64,000 nucleotides of DNA. Origin: Elusimicrobia bacterium RIFOXYA2_FULL_39_19 (GTDB taxonomy: Bacteria; Elusimicrobiota; Endomicrobiia; CG1-02-37-114; XYA2-FULL-39-19). How positions within the stretch are numbered: the first letter of the stretch is position 1; each line of letters begins with the position of its first letter. The notes below the pieces were generated by a model that worked only from the letters and a program-made list of their open reading frames with translations, did not search any database and had not been told where the DNA came from. Both the position numbers and the translations under genes were made by a program. Positions 33,209 through 42,116 of the stretch are shown piece by piece. Where the stretch lies: the NCBI GenBank assembly GCA_001800285.1, contig MGVC01000081.1:1-64000 (forward strand). Reading direction: 5' to 3'.

Positions 33209-33544
33209 TTAAATTTTGCTGTTAGCGTCGAATAAATCAATAAGATTGTCTCTTATTTCTTCCGGTGTAAAAACAAAATCTACGTCTCAGGTTTCAAAAG
33301 CGGCTTTAGGTATTCCGTTAACAGCGCTGATTTCAGGATTTTGAGCCATAGTGATGTTTTTAAATTCTTTATTCAGTTTTTTTATGCATTTGGCACAATT
33401 TTGTACGGTAGAATTAAGAATATTACCAGATTTATTTAGTCTGAATATTTTAGCAAATATGAAATCAGGTGTCATGCTTTTAAAAAGAAATGGGGACAAA
33501 ATTTCAAAAAAACAATAAAAGAGAAGATAATAAAGTGTTTTCAA
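33209..33544 (-). pseudogene. CheB methylesterase C-terminal remnant, interrupted by TGA
   Basis: The first open part (33544 to 33287) ends ITMAQNPEISAVNGIPKAA-FET then TGA. The same frame continues after the stop as DVDFVFTPEEIRDNLIDLFD to TAA at 33209-33211. Joined, it matches the end of CheB methylesterases (AQ...MPR-A-ETG-VDFVLPxEEI), and the stop falls on the conserved Gly, so GGA became TGA. Nothing CheB-like remains further 5'. It is a decayed tail of a chemotaxis-type gene. TGA serves as a true stop elsewhere in the window, so recoding is unlikely. Confidence 0.65.
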
Positions 33545-33629
33545 TAAAATAGCAGTCCATAGGTTAAAGCAGTATTTATAACACGAAATTGATAAATATT
33601 AATGAAAATCTTTTAAATAATTAATAAGG

Positions 33630-35309
33630 CTAATCATTTGATATAAAAGATTCATAAAGGAAGCGCTTAATTTTTTTTGTTGGGGTTTTTGAAAACCCTT
33701 CCGGGGCTATTTTTATCTTATGTACAGCACTGTAAGCCGGCAGATATGAATTCAGAGTTTTTCTGTTTTCTTCTATTATTTTCAATAGTTCGTTTTCAGA
33801 AAGTTTGTCATTGTCTGTTTTTTCAAAGTCCGGATAAACATAAGCGGTTATTTTACCTGAGCTTCCTGCAACCAGAGATTCTAAAATGTAGGGCAGGGTG
33901 TTAAGTTTGTTTTCTATTTCTTCCGGGTAAATATTTTGACCTGAAGGTCCCAGTATCATATTTTTCAGCCGGCCCCTTAAATATATATAATTATCTTTGT
34001 CTATCACGCCAAAATCTCCGGTGCGCAGCCAGCCGTCTTTATCAAGGATTTCTGCGGTAGCGGTTTCATTTTTATAATAAAAGTTCATTACATTAACACC
34101 GCGCACCAGCATTTCGCCCGGCTCATTCTCAGGGTCAGAGGAATCCACCTTTGCTTCCAGAAAACCCATTACTCTGCCAGCACTTCCGGGGCGGTGCTCT
34201 TCCCAGCGAGAATAGCTGATAAGAGGCCCGCATTCTGTCATGCCGTAGCCTACAGTAAAAGGAAATTTAATTTTATATAAAAACTGCTCTACCTCGGGAT
34301 TTAATGCGGCCCCGCCAATTACCAGCTCTATCAAATTGCCTCCAAAAATGCGCAGTAGTTTTTTTCTTAGTATTGCGTCAAATAGTTTATCAAAAATAGG
34401 AATGGTACGGATTTTGTTTACCGGACCCTTGCTGATAAAAGAGTCAAGAATTTTCTTATATATTTTTTCAATAATTAAAGGCACGCAGAAAACAATGCTG
34501 GGGCGGATGTCCCTGAAGGCATTGATAATAATTTTTGGAGAGGGAATTTTACCTAAGAATGTAATATGGCAGCCCAGAGTAAAAGGGTAAAGAAATTCAA
34601 AAGAACAGCCGAAAGCGTGCGCCAGGGGAAGTATGGAAAGAATTGTATTGCCGGGCGTGAGCCGGATTCTGTCCTGAGCGTAAAACACGTTTGCGCAGAG
34701 GCTCTGATGAGATAACGCCACACCTTTAGAAAAACCTGTTGTGCCCGATGTATACACAATGGTCGCCAGCTCATTGGGGGTGGTTTCTTTGGGGATAAAG
34801 TTTTCTGTAATATCCTGAGGGCTAATTAGCTCTTTTGGCTGAGTTTTAAGTGTAGAAGGTTCAAAGTAGTAATGAAAAATATTTTCAGAATAACTGTCTG
34901 CCCTGTGCGGGTCAAGCAGAAAAACTGCTTTCACTTGTTTCAGCCGGTCCATTTCAATTATTTCACTGCATTCCCGGGAAACAAACAGCATCCGGCTGTC
35001 AGAGTGATTGATAATATGATGAATATCTTCGATATAAAAATCAGCAAGAATAGGCACTATTACTGCGCCGTAAGTTATGGCGGACAGGTACACAATGGCC
35101 CAGGATGAAGAGTTATCTCCCAGTAGGGCCACTTTGTCGCCTTTTTGAATGTCGTGCTGTTTATATAGTGCGTGGATATGTTTTATTCTCAGGGCCGCAT
35201 CTTTGTACAGATAGGTATTGCCGTTATGGTCTGAAAAAGCGGGTAGTTCCCAGTGATTAACAATGCTTTGGCGGACAAGCTCGCTTATAGATCGGGTAAT
35301 GGTTTTCAT
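33630..35309 (-). CDS. Long-chain acyl-CoA synthetase-like AMP-binding enzyme
   Basis: 559 aa. ANL superfamily: ATP loop TIVYTSGTTGFSKGVALSH (about residues 181-199), YGMTECGPLISYS (about 348-360), the hinge GWLRTGDFGVID (about 414-425) and C-terminal Lys-containing KTPTKKIKRFLY. It activates a carboxylic acid, most likely a fatty acid, to acyl-AMP and then acyl-CoA. The start overlaps the stop of the upstream MEMO-AMMECR1 gene by 4 bp, so they are translationally coupled. Full length. Confidence 0.88.
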   Translation of the reverse strand: MKTITRSISELVRQSIVNHWELPAFSDHNGNTYLYKDAALRIKHIHALYKQHDIQKGDKVALLGDNSSSWAIVYLSAITYGAVIVPILADFYIEDIHHIINHSDSRMLFVSRECSEIIEMDRLKQVKAVFLLDPHRADSYSENIFHYYFEPSTLKTQPKELISPQDITENFIPKETTPNELATIVYTSGTTGFSKGVALSHQSLCANVFYAQDRIRLTPGNTILSILPLAHAFGCSFEFLYPFTLGCHITFLGKIPSPKIIINAFRDIRPSIVFCVPLIIEKIYKKILDSFISKGPVNKIRTIPIFDKLFDAILRKKLLRIFGGNLIELVIGGAALNPEVEQFLYKIKFPFTVGYGMTECGPLISYSRWEEHRPGSAGRVMGFLEAKVDSSDPENEPGEMLVRGVNVMNFYYKNETATAEILDKDGWLRTGDFGVIDKDNYIYLRGRLKNMILGPSGQNIYPEEIENKLNTLPYILESLVAGSSGKITAYVYPDFEKTDNDKLSENELLKIIEENRKTLNSYLPAYSAVHKIKIAPEGFSKTPTKKIKRFLYESFISND

Positions 35310-36859
35310 TTTTCCTCAAAAGCAAATACAGTAAACGTGTACAGTTCTGTTTCCGTGTCTTTCCAGGCATTTTCAGGCAAACCGGCTTTTTGTGAACATA
35401 GTTCATTCATAAAACCTTCTTTGTTTGAAAAATGCTCCCATACCTGCGGAAGAAACAAGCCTGAACGGCTGCCCTTGCGGGCAATTACGCCATGTACATT
35501 TTCTTTGATTTCTGTATGGGACTTTATTTTTGTTAAAGGTGAAAGCACGGATATTTCTATTTTAATGTCCGGTATTTCTTTTTCTGTAACTTTCATAAAC
35601 CGGTAATCTTCCGTGGCGGCGGCTATAGCCATCTGCTGAACTGCCTGGTAAAGAGGCATTTGTGCTATGGTAGTACCTATACAGCCGCGCAATTGCTTGT
35701 TTCTATTTAAGGTTACAAACACCGCTCTGGGAGTAGTAAGTTCCTTGTCTTCTGTTTCAAAAGGGATAATAATTTTTGAACGAACATATTCTTTTATGGT
35801 ATTTCTGGCAAGAGCCAGCAGTATTTCCTGATTTATTTCTGTTACCTTAAACTGTTCCATAGGTATTGCCTCCTTTTTTTTCTGTTCTTTATTGTTTGAG
35901 TTTTCTGTATTTTTTGAGTTTGTTTTTAAGAAGACAGCTGCGCCATAACCAACTACCCTTGATTTGTCGCCGTAATTAGGAGTTTCGCCTGAATTTGAAT
36001 AATGCAGGATCTCGACCTTATTTGCATCCAGCAATTTGACGGCATACATGCCGGTAACTACAGCGTTTAATCCGCAGAATTCACAGGCAAGGTTCTTATG
36101 GCCCTGTTTCATTATTGATTTGTTTGTTTCAAGCAGTTTTTCCGGGTCTAGAGTGGAAAGGGCTTCCAGTGCTTTTTTGTCTGTAAGATTTGCGGTTTCA
36201 TGGTCAGGATAGTGAGACATATCAGTAGAAATAACAAAAATTACTTTTTTGTTTGGGAATTTCTTTACAGCAGATACTAATTTTTCTGCAGTTATTTTAC
36301 AGTTCTGGGTATCGCTTCCTATTAATATAGGTACAATCTTAAAACTTGTAAGCGACATCTGCAGAAAAGGTATTTCTACTTCTAGGGAGTGTTCCGGAAC
36401 ATGAGCATCGTTGTTTGCCTCAAACAAAAAGGTATCTTTAAGCAGTTCAGCTGTAATATCTGTATCTATGGCTGTGCTGCCAAGAGGCAGGGAAAACCCG
36501 TCGCCGGTAAAAACCGCTGATTTAGAAAGAGGAAAGTTATGGCTTTGGCCTAATATTATTATGGTATCTATAACTCGTGGTGGCCGAGCAAAAGCTTGCA
36601 GGTATTTAAAAGCGTAAGCTGCCGTGGGTCCCGAAAAAACATATCCTGCGTGGGGTACTAGAATGCCCAGAAGTTCACCGGATATTATTGGTTGGGGAAC
36701 TTTGGAATAAAAACCAGTAATAGTTTGTTTTAATTCTGCGGGGTCACCCGGATAAAACTGTCCGGAAACCGCTGCCTGGCGCATTTCTGGTATTGATAGT
36801 GATTGAAAAAGAATTAGAATAAGAAAAATAAAAAGTGTTTTTATGGATTTTAGGTTCAT
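35306..36859 (-). CDS. MEMO1-AMMECR1 fusion (AmmeMemoRadiSam proteins B and A)
   Basis: 517 aa. Residues about 27-310 are a MEMO domain (AAVSGQFYPGDPAEL, ILVPHAGYVFSGPTAAYA, ISTDMSHYPDHETAN, the His/Cys positions near CEFCGLNAV). Residues about 335-517 are an AMMECR1 domain with the invariant LRGCIG (about 390-395). A polar Lys/Asn/Gln linker joins them. The two families, with a radical SAM enzyme, form the AmmeMemoRadiSam set of unproven function. Unusually, a hydrophobic signal- or anchor-like stretch (LFIFLILILFQSLS) precedes the normal MEMO start at Met27. No radical SAM partner is in the window. Confidence 0.88.
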   Translation of the reverse strand: MNLKSIKTLFIFLILILFQSLSIPEMRQAAVSGQFYPGDPAELKQTITGFYSKVPQPIISGELLGILVPHAGYVFSGPTAAYAFKYLQAFARPPRVIDTIIILGQSHNFPLSKSAVFTGDGFSLPLGSTAIDTDITAELLKDTFLFEANNDAHVPEHSLEVEIPFLQMSLTSFKIVPILIGSDTQNCKITAEKLVSAVKKFPNKKVIFVISTDMSHYPDHETANLTDKKALEALSTLDPEKLLETNKSIMKQGHKNLACEFCGLNAVVTGMYAVKLLDANKVEILHYSNSGETPNYGDKSRVVGYGAAVFLKTNSKNTENSNNKEQKKKEAIPMEQFKVTEINQEILLALARNTIKEYVRSKIIIPFETEDKELTTPRAVFVTLNRNKQLRGCIGTTIAQMPLYQAVQQMAIAAATEDYRFMKVTEKEIPDIKIEISVLSPLTKIKSHTEIKENVHGVIARKGSRSGLFLPQVWEHFSNKEGFMNELCSQKAGLPENAWKDTETELYTFTVFAFEEK

Positions 36860-37124
36860 TTGTCAGTAAATTTTATCTAATATTTATGAGCGTTGCAAGA
36901 TAAGACTTGGAGGAATATTTTGGGACGGTTATAAGGAATTTCTATTTAGTTTTAATATATTGATAATTAGTAATTCAGAATATCAATAACAATTTAAGGG
37001 TGTAAGATCTTTGAATACTAAAAATTCACTATTTTGTTTTGCTTGTTTTTAGATAGTTAATGTTATTGATTTTGCTATCTATTATTTAAGGGAAAATCTA
37101 CAGTCGAAACTTAAGAAGTTTCAT

Positions 37125-37877
37125 TTAAGGTAAATCTACATAAACAAAAAAAGGTATGTCACCTATCCAATCCATTGAATAATGGTGATAAAATTCTTCT
37201 TGAGAGTCTAAACTTTCATAAGAAGGGCATTCTGCCCAGCTTCTTATTCTTATAAATCTGTCTTCTGTTATGCCAAGGACAATTAAAGGTATCTGCATTA
37301 TGTAATAATCCGTACTTGAACCTCCATCAGTATATGGGAGTGTTTCAACATTAGAAAAATCAAATTCATCTCCGGAAGGTCCTCCAAAATAGTTATAATG
37401 CAGTGCGCTTTGAGGTTTCCCGTCAAAAGTATGATAAAAAACAGCCATACATTCTGTTCCTACTCCTTCAACACCCCAGCCTGTTTGTGTGTTGGTATCG
37501 GCATCTATGCAAAAAACAATGCTTATTTCTTTAACTATTTGTCCCTGTATAATCTGATAAGCAGCAGGTATGATTGCATTTACCTGAGCTTTTATATATA
37601 GGTTAGCACTGTCTGCACCAAAACAAAGTTTTATTATATCTATGGGTGGAACGGGAATAATTACAGGCGGTTGTGCCCTTACGCTGAAATCATTTGAAGA
37701 ATCATATACATAATATGACCATAAAGATGCCATGTTTTGGTTTGAGAATGGCGGTGGAAGAGTTATGATAATATAAGCTGAGCTTTCACTGGGATTGTTT
37801 TGTGAATCTTTGCTTCTTGCCTTAAAGTGTGGCAGGTACTTGTCACTAAAATCTAATTCTTGTAAAATGTTAGCCAT
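37125..37877 (-). CDS. Hypothetical protein, 250 aa
   Basis: AGGAGG precedes its ATG. No signal peptide. It is rich in aromatic and acidic residues, with Pro-rich stretches (TLPPPF, PPVIIPVPPIDI) and beta-type segments (KEISIVFCIDADTNTQTGWG, YYIMQIPLIVLGI). The ISIVFCIDADTNTQTGWG part resembles calcium-loop sequence of beta-sandwich proteins, but I cannot name a family. Monocistronic. Confidence 0.55.
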   Translation of the reverse strand: MANILQELDFSDKYLPHFKARSKDSQNNPSESSAYIIITLPPPFSNQNMASLWSYYVYDSSNDFSVRAQPPVIIPVPPIDIIKLCFGADSANLYIKAQVNAIIPAAYQIIQGQIVKEISIVFCIDADTNTQTGWGVEGVGTECMAVFYHTFDGKPQSALHYNYFGGPSGDEFDFSNVETLPYTDGGSSTDYYIMQIPLIVLGITEDRFIRIRSWAECPSYESLDSQEEFYHHYSMDWIGDIPFFVYVDLP

Positions 37878-37992
37878 AGGGCTACCTCCTTAAGTTTATT
37901 TTGCGATAATCTTAGGAGTTTAGCCCTTTTCAATCTTCAAGTCAAACTGAAATTACACACTATATGATACAATACCAATCTCTTCAAAAACC

Positions 37993-38021
37993 TTGACAAA
38001 AAATTATTAGAGTTGTAAAAT
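37993..38021 (+). promoter_or_regulatory. Sigma-70-type promoter of the por operon
   Basis: TTGACA (37993-37998), 17-bp spacer, TAAAAT (38016-38021). The leader to the ferredoxin start is about 140 nt and contains a small hairpin AGAATC/GATTCT (about 38032-38053). Confidence 0.65.
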
Positions 38022-38167
38022 AAGGCTATTCAGAATCCCGCAGTAGTGATTCTATAGTAATCCTTCCAAAATAGAAAAATAGAAAAAAACAGAGATTTTT
38101 AATTTCAGTATTTTTTCTATGGAAGTAGTAAAAAGACAGTACAAAAATATAAAGAGGAGGAGACAAT

Positions 38168-38353
38168 ATGAACGTATCAGTAGAAAAAGATCTTTGCACC
38201 GGTTGCGGATTATGTATTGATGATTGTCCGGACGTATTTGAAATGAAAGGTGATGTAGCTGTAGCCAAAACCCCAAATGTTCCAGCAGGAATGGAAGATA
38301 AGGTAAAAGAAGTTGCAGGAAACTGCCCTGTAGAGGCCATAAAGGTATCCTAA
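38168..38353 (+). CDS. 4Fe-4S ferredoxin
   Basis: 61 aa, AGGAGGAG upstream. One cluster motif: CTGCGLCIDDCPDVF (about residues 10-24) and distal CPVEA (about 54-58). This is the single-cluster Fer4_13-type ferredoxin. As first gene of the oxidoreductase operon it is the probable electron acceptor of the enzyme encoded next. Confidence 0.9.
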   Translation: MNVSVEKDLCTGCGLCIDDCPDVFEMKGDVAVAKTPNVPAGMEDKVKEVAGNCPVEAIKVS

Positions 38354-38356
38354 ACT

Positions 38357-38935
38357 ATGAAAAAGCAAATAACTGAAATCAGATTTCACGGCCGCGGAGG
38401 CCAGGGCGCAAAAACTGCTGCTGATTTGCTGGCCCAAACGGCACTGGAAGCCGGAAAGCATATTCAGTCTTTCCCTGAATACGGCCCGGAGCGGGCAGGC
38501 GCGCCAATGAGGTCATATGTCCGAATAAGCGACGAAGTAATTGACCTGCATTGTGGCGTAAGCAACCCGGATATAGTAGCTGTAATAGACCCCACACTTT
38601 TAAGCATCAACCCGCCGGTAACCGAAGGAGTAGGAAAAGAAGGAATCCTCTTAGTAAACACCAACGAAAAACCCGAAGATATAAGAAAAAAACTAAATTT
38701 CAAAGATGGCACAGTATACACCGTAGATGCCACAAAAATAGCCTATGAAGAAACAGGCCTGCCTCTGCCAAACACGGCCATGCTTGGTGCTATTATAAAG
38801 GCCACGGGTATCATTACCATAGACCACTTAAAGGATCAGCTGACGAAAAAATTAGGAAAAAAGCTTTCTCCGGAAAAAATGGCAGGCAACATAAAAGCCA
38901 TCACGAAAGCATACGATACAGCGGTAAAAGGTTAA
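38357..38935 (+). CDS. porC: 2-oxoacid:ferredoxin oxidoreductase gamma subunit
   Basis: 192 aa. The gamma-domain pattern is clear: ITEIRFHGRGGQGAKTAADL (about residues 4-23), FPEYGPERAGAPMRSYVRIS (about 38-57) and LPNTAMLGAIIKATG (about 131-145). The gamma subunit helps CoA binding in POR/VOR-type enzymes. It starts 3 bp after the ferredoxin stop. Pyruvate versus other 2-oxoacids cannot be separated from sequence by eye; the porC name is by operon pattern. Confidence 0.88.
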   Translation: MKKQITEIRFHGRGGQGAKTAADLLAQTALEAGKHIQSFPEYGPERAGAPMRSYVRISDEVIDLHCGVSNPDIVAVIDPTLLSINPPVTEGVGKEGILLVNTNEKPEDIRKKLNFKDGTVYTVDATKIAYEETGLPLPNTAMLGAIIKATGIITIDHLKDQLTKKLGKKLSPEKMAGNIKAITKAYDTAVKG

Positions 38936-38939
38936 TAAA

Positions 38940-39221
38940 ATGGAACTAAAAAACTCAAAAGATCTACCCATCGGAGGCAAAATACTTCAGGCGGGAAACG
39001 CTCAGGAATATACTACCGGTGAATGGAGAAACGAAAAACCGGTGCTTGATAAAAGCAAATGTATAAACTGTCTTTTCTGCTGGATTTATTGCCCGGACTC
39101 ATCAGTATATGTAGAAGAAGGAAAAGTAACAGGTTTTGATTATGACCATTGCAAAGGCTGTGGGATTTGCGCGTATATGTGCCCGAAAAAATGCATTGCA
39201 ATGCAAAAAGAAGAAAAATAA
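38940..39221 (+). CDS. porD: 2-oxoacid:ferredoxin oxidoreductase delta (ferredoxin) subunit
   Basis: 93 aa. Two 4Fe-4S motifs: CINCLFCWIYCPD (about residues 41-53) and CKGCGICAYMCPKKC (about 71-85). It carries electrons between the TPP-containing beta subunit and the external ferredoxin. It starts 4 bp after porC, and porA follows after 19 bp. Confidence 0.9.
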   Translation: MELKNSKDLPIGGKILQAGNAQEYTTGEWRNEKPVLDKSKCINCLFCWIYCPDSSVYVEEGKVTGFDYDHCKGCGICAYMCPKKCIAMQKEEK

Positions 39222-39240
39222 AAAAACAAGGACAAAAATT

Positions 39241-40425
39241 ATGAGTAAGATACTACCTTTAACGGGTGACCATGCGGCATCAGAATCCATGAGACAAATA
39301 AATCCGGATGTGGTAGCCGCCTATCCGATTACCCCGGCAACAGAAATAGTAATGTCATTTTCACAGATTGTAGCCAATGGCTTGGCAGATACGGAAATGG
39401 TGCCGGTTGAAAGCGAACATTCTGCTATGAGCGCTTGCGTAGGTGCTTCAGCCAGTGGAGTGCGCACGATGACCGCTACCTCTTCTCAGGGCCTTGCGCT
39501 TATGTGGGAAGTACTTTATATTGCTGCTGGTATGCGCCTTCCTATTATTATGCATTGTGTAAACAGGGCTCTATCAGCTCCTATCAATATTCACGGTGAC
39601 CACTCAGATGGTATGGGTGCCAGAGATACCGGCTGGATACAGATTTACTGTGAAAATGCCCAGGAAGTTTATGAGATGGGTATTTTTGCCGTAAGAGTAG
39701 CCGAACACAAAGATATTATGCTTCCCGTAATGGTAAACCAGGACGGGTTTATTACTTCACACGCCATAGAAGGCGTAAAAATGTTTGAAGATGCTGATGT
39801 TAAAAAGTTTGTAGGCGAATATGTGCCCAACATGCCGTTGCTTGATGTAAAAAATCCGGTAACTTTCGGGCCTATTGACCTGCAGGATTATTATTTTGAA
39901 CATAAGTTTCAGCAGGCACAAGCTATGAGAGACTCAAAGAAAAGAATTGTAGAGCTGTTTGCTGAATTTAATAAATTTTCAGGTAAAAAATATGAACTGG
40001 TAGAACAGTACAAAATGGAAGATGCTGAAATTGCCATTTTAGCACTTTCCTCCACTTGTGGAACTACCAGAGTAGTAGTGAATGAATTAAGGGAGAAAGG
40101 CATAAAAGCCGGTATGATAAAAATCCGCGTTTTCAGGCCTTTTCCTATGGATGAAGTAGCCGCAGCATGCAAAAACCTAAAAGCATTGGCTGTTCTGGAC
40201 CGGGCAGATACCTGTTCCGGAGAAGGCGGAGCGGTGTTTGGAGATGTTTGTACAGCTATTTACAATTTAAACGAAAAGAAAGTACCTGCCATCAATTATG
40301 TTTATGGCCTTGGCGGCAGAGATATTGATGAAGCCCAAATAAAAAATATTTTCAATGAGCTTGTTGATATTGCCAAAACAGGCCAAGTAAAAACAGTACT
40401 TAATTATTCAGGTGTGAGAATATAA
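39241..40425 (+). CDS. porA: 2-oxoacid:ferredoxin oxidoreductase alpha subunit
   Basis: 394 aa. Start at 39241 chosen because AAGGACAAAAATT precedes it and porD ends at 39221; the upstream in-frame ATG lies inside porD. Pyrimidine-binding domain of the TPP enzyme: AAYPITPATEIV (about residues 24-35), VPVESEHSAMSACVGASASG (about 53-72), TSSQGLALMWE (about 78-88). C-terminal domain IKIRVFRPFP. It decarboxylates the 2-oxoacid with CoA in anaerobic carbon metabolism. Confidence 0.92.
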   Translation: MSKILPLTGDHAASESMRQINPDVVAAYPITPATEIVMSFSQIVANGLADTEMVPVESEHSAMSACVGASASGVRTMTATSSQGLALMWEVLYIAAGMRLPIIMHCVNRALSAPINIHGDHSDGMGARDTGWIQIYCENAQEVYEMGIFAVRVAEHKDIMLPVMVNQDGFITSHAIEGVKMFEDADVKKFVGEYVPNMPLLDVKNPVTFGPIDLQDYYFEHKFQQAQAMRDSKKRIVELFAEFNKFSGKKYELVEQYKMEDAEIAILALSSTCGTTRVVVNELREKGIKAGMIKIRVFRPFPMDEVAAACKNLKALAVLDRADTCSGEGGAVFGDVCTAIYNLNEKKVPAINYVYGLGGRDIDEAQIKNIFNELVDIAKTGQVKTVLNYSGVRI

Positions 40426-40506
40426 GTACAGTGCTTAGTGGTTAAGTAGTTAGCAATTAGTATCAGAAAATAAAAAAATTAAACACAACGATTTTGAGAG
40501 GTAAAA

Positions 40507-41454
40507 ATGGCAACACTTAAAGAATTATCACAAATACCAGAAAAACTTACCGGCGGTCACAGGCTTTGCGCCGGCTGCGGGGCAACTATAGCGGTTCGCC
40601 AGATTTTAATGGGAACCAAAAAACCTGTTGTAGTAGGTTCAGCTACGGGATGCCTGGAAGTATCTACCACAATTTATCCTTACTCTGCATGGAAAACCCC
40701 GTTTATTCACAATGCCTTTGAAAATGTAGCTTCTACCATGAGCGGTGTAGAAACAGCATACAACGCAATGAAGAAAAAAGGAAAAATTAAAGAAGAAATA
40801 AAATTTGTAGCTTTTGGCGGCGACGGCGGTACTTATGATATCGGACTGCAGGCCTTAAGCGGTATGCTTGAAAGAAGGCATAACGTGCTTTATGTCTGTT
40901 ATAACAATGAAGCTTATATGAATACAGGCATACAAAGAAGCGGAGCCACTCCGTTTGGCGCAGATACTACAACAGCCCCAAAAGGTAAAGTAAAAACCGG
41001 CAAAGAACAGATAAGAAAAGATTTAACTTCCATAGTAGCCGCACACCATGTGCCTTACGCCGCACAATCCACAATATTTTACTGGAAAGACATGGTAGCC
41101 AAGGCTGAAAAAGCATTTGAAGCCAACGGTCCTACATTTATTAACGTGCTGGCGCCGTGTTTCCGCGGCTGGAGATATCCGGCAGAAAAAACTCTGGAAA
41201 TTTCAAAGCTTGCTGTTGAAACAGGTTTCTGGCCGATGATAGAAGTAGAAAACGGAGTATGGAGATTTACCTACAAACCGTCAACCAGGAAGCCCATAGC
41301 AGAGTTTTTAAAGGCCCAGAAAAGGTTTGAACACTTATTTGAAGACAAAAATAAACACATGATTGATAAGATACAACAGCAGACAGATGAACACTGGGCA
41401 TACCTGGAAAGGCTTACTTCAGTAACCTGTGCCGGAGAAAAACCGCAAGCATAA
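40507..41454 (+). CDS. porB: 2-oxoacid:ferredoxin oxidoreductase beta subunit
   Basis: 315 aa with GAGAGG upstream. TPP-binding domain: cluster Cys in GHRLCAGCGATIAVRQ (Cys22, Cys25) and GCLEVST, with a fourth in APCFRGW (about 216); Mg/TPP motif GGDGGTYDIG...YNNEAYMNTG (about 99-140). It completes the alpha-beta-gamma-delta set. An 81-bp gap with an AAGTGGTTAAGT-type repeat separates it from porA. The operon ends at the terminator at 41486. Confidence 0.92.
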   Translation: MATLKELSQIPEKLTGGHRLCAGCGATIAVRQILMGTKKPVVVGSATGCLEVSTTIYPYSAWKTPFIHNAFENVASTMSGVETAYNAMKKKGKIKEEIKFVAFGGDGGTYDIGLQALSGMLERRHNVLYVCYNNEAYMNTGIQRSGATPFGADTTTAPKGKVKTGKEQIRKDLTSIVAAHHVPYAAQSTIFYWKDMVAKAEKAFEANGPTFINVLAPCFRGWRYPAEKTLEISKLAVETGFWPMIEVENGVWRFTYKPSTRKPIAEFLKAQKRFEHLFEDKNKHMIDKIQQQTDEHWAYLERLTSVTCAGEKPQA

Positions 41455-41485
41455 TAACAGAAACATTCAAATATTTTGATAAAGG

Positions 41486-41525
41486 AAAAGCGATTAATCT
41501 GCACATGCGGTTTAATCGCTTTTTA
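41486..41525 (+). terminator. Rho-independent terminator of the por operon
   Basis: AAAAGCGATTAA (41486-41497) pairs with TTAATCGCTTTT (41512-41523), followed by T's. It ends only 8 bp before the next gene's ATG. Confidence 0.85.
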
Positions 41526-41532
41526 CACATCT

Positions 41533-42108
41533 ATGAAACTTTTAGCTATTTACGGAAGCCCCAGAGAAAACGGCAATACCGACATACTGCTTAATGAAGC
41601 AGTAAAGGTTGCCGGTACAAACAAATATGCCGTAGAAAAGTTGTTTATAAGAGACCTGAATATTAAGCCCTGTCGCGGCTGCCGGGCCTGCGACACTACA
41701 GGAAATTGCGTAATTTTTGATGATATGACAGCAAAAGTTTACCCGCTGCTTGAAACCTGCGATATAGTGGTTATTTCATCTCCCGTGTTTTACTACGGTT
41801 TGCCCGGGCATTTGAAATGCATGATAGACCGCGCTCAGTGTTTTTGGGCAAAGAAATACCTGATAAAATCTCAAATCTCAAATTTGAAATTTGAAATAGA
41901 AAGGCGGGGCGGTTTTATATGTGCGGGTGCTACAAAGGGTGAAAAGCTATTTGATGGTGTGCGCCTTACAGTAAAATATTTTTATGATTCTTTTAATATT
42001 AAATATGCAGAAGAACTGTTCGTGAGACGGGTAGATCAAAAAGGCGAAGTTCTGGCCGTTGATGCGGTAAAAGATGCCTATGAATTCGGCAAAAAGATAA
42101 CAGCATAA
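41533..42108 (+). CDS. NADPH-dependent FMN reductase-like flavoprotein
   Basis: 191 aa. Start at ATG 41533 because the upstream in-frame ATG lies within the terminator stem. Flavodoxin-like fold: LLAIYGSPRENGNTD (FMN phosphate loop, about residues 3-17), CRGCRACDTTGNC (about 48-60, four Cys) and SSPVFYYGLPGHLKCMIDR (about 85-103). In the middle, KSQISNLKFEIE (about 113-124) is encoded by a palindrome and looks inserted. No Shine-Dalgarno and no room for one after the terminator; translation may depend on readthrough or a leaderless mRNA. Physiological substrate unknown. Confidence 0.85.
   Translation: MKLLAIYGSPRENGNTDILLNEAVKVAGTNKYAVEKLFIRDLNIKPCRGCRACDTTGNCVIFDDMTAKVYPLLETCDIVVISSPVFYYGLPGHLKCMIDRAQCFWAKKYLIKSQISNLKFEIERRGGFICAGATKGEKLFDGVRLTVKYFYDSFNIKYAEELFVRRVDQKGEVLAVDAVKDAYEFGKKITA
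41871..41894. repeat. 24-bp palindrome inside the flavoprotein gene
   Basis: TCAAATCTCAAATTTGAAAT plus TTGA reads the same on both strands except for one mismatched pair. It is translated as QISNLKFE within the flavoprotein and does not break the frame. Confidence 0.65.
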
Positions 42109-42116
42109 ACAACAAA

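Noticed and set aside
33287..33289. Selenocysteine at the in-frame TGA of the CheB remnant
   Set aside because: The family has Gly, not Cys, at this position, the upstream part is not CheB-like, and no obvious SECIS-like hairpin follows. A nonsense mutation is simpler.
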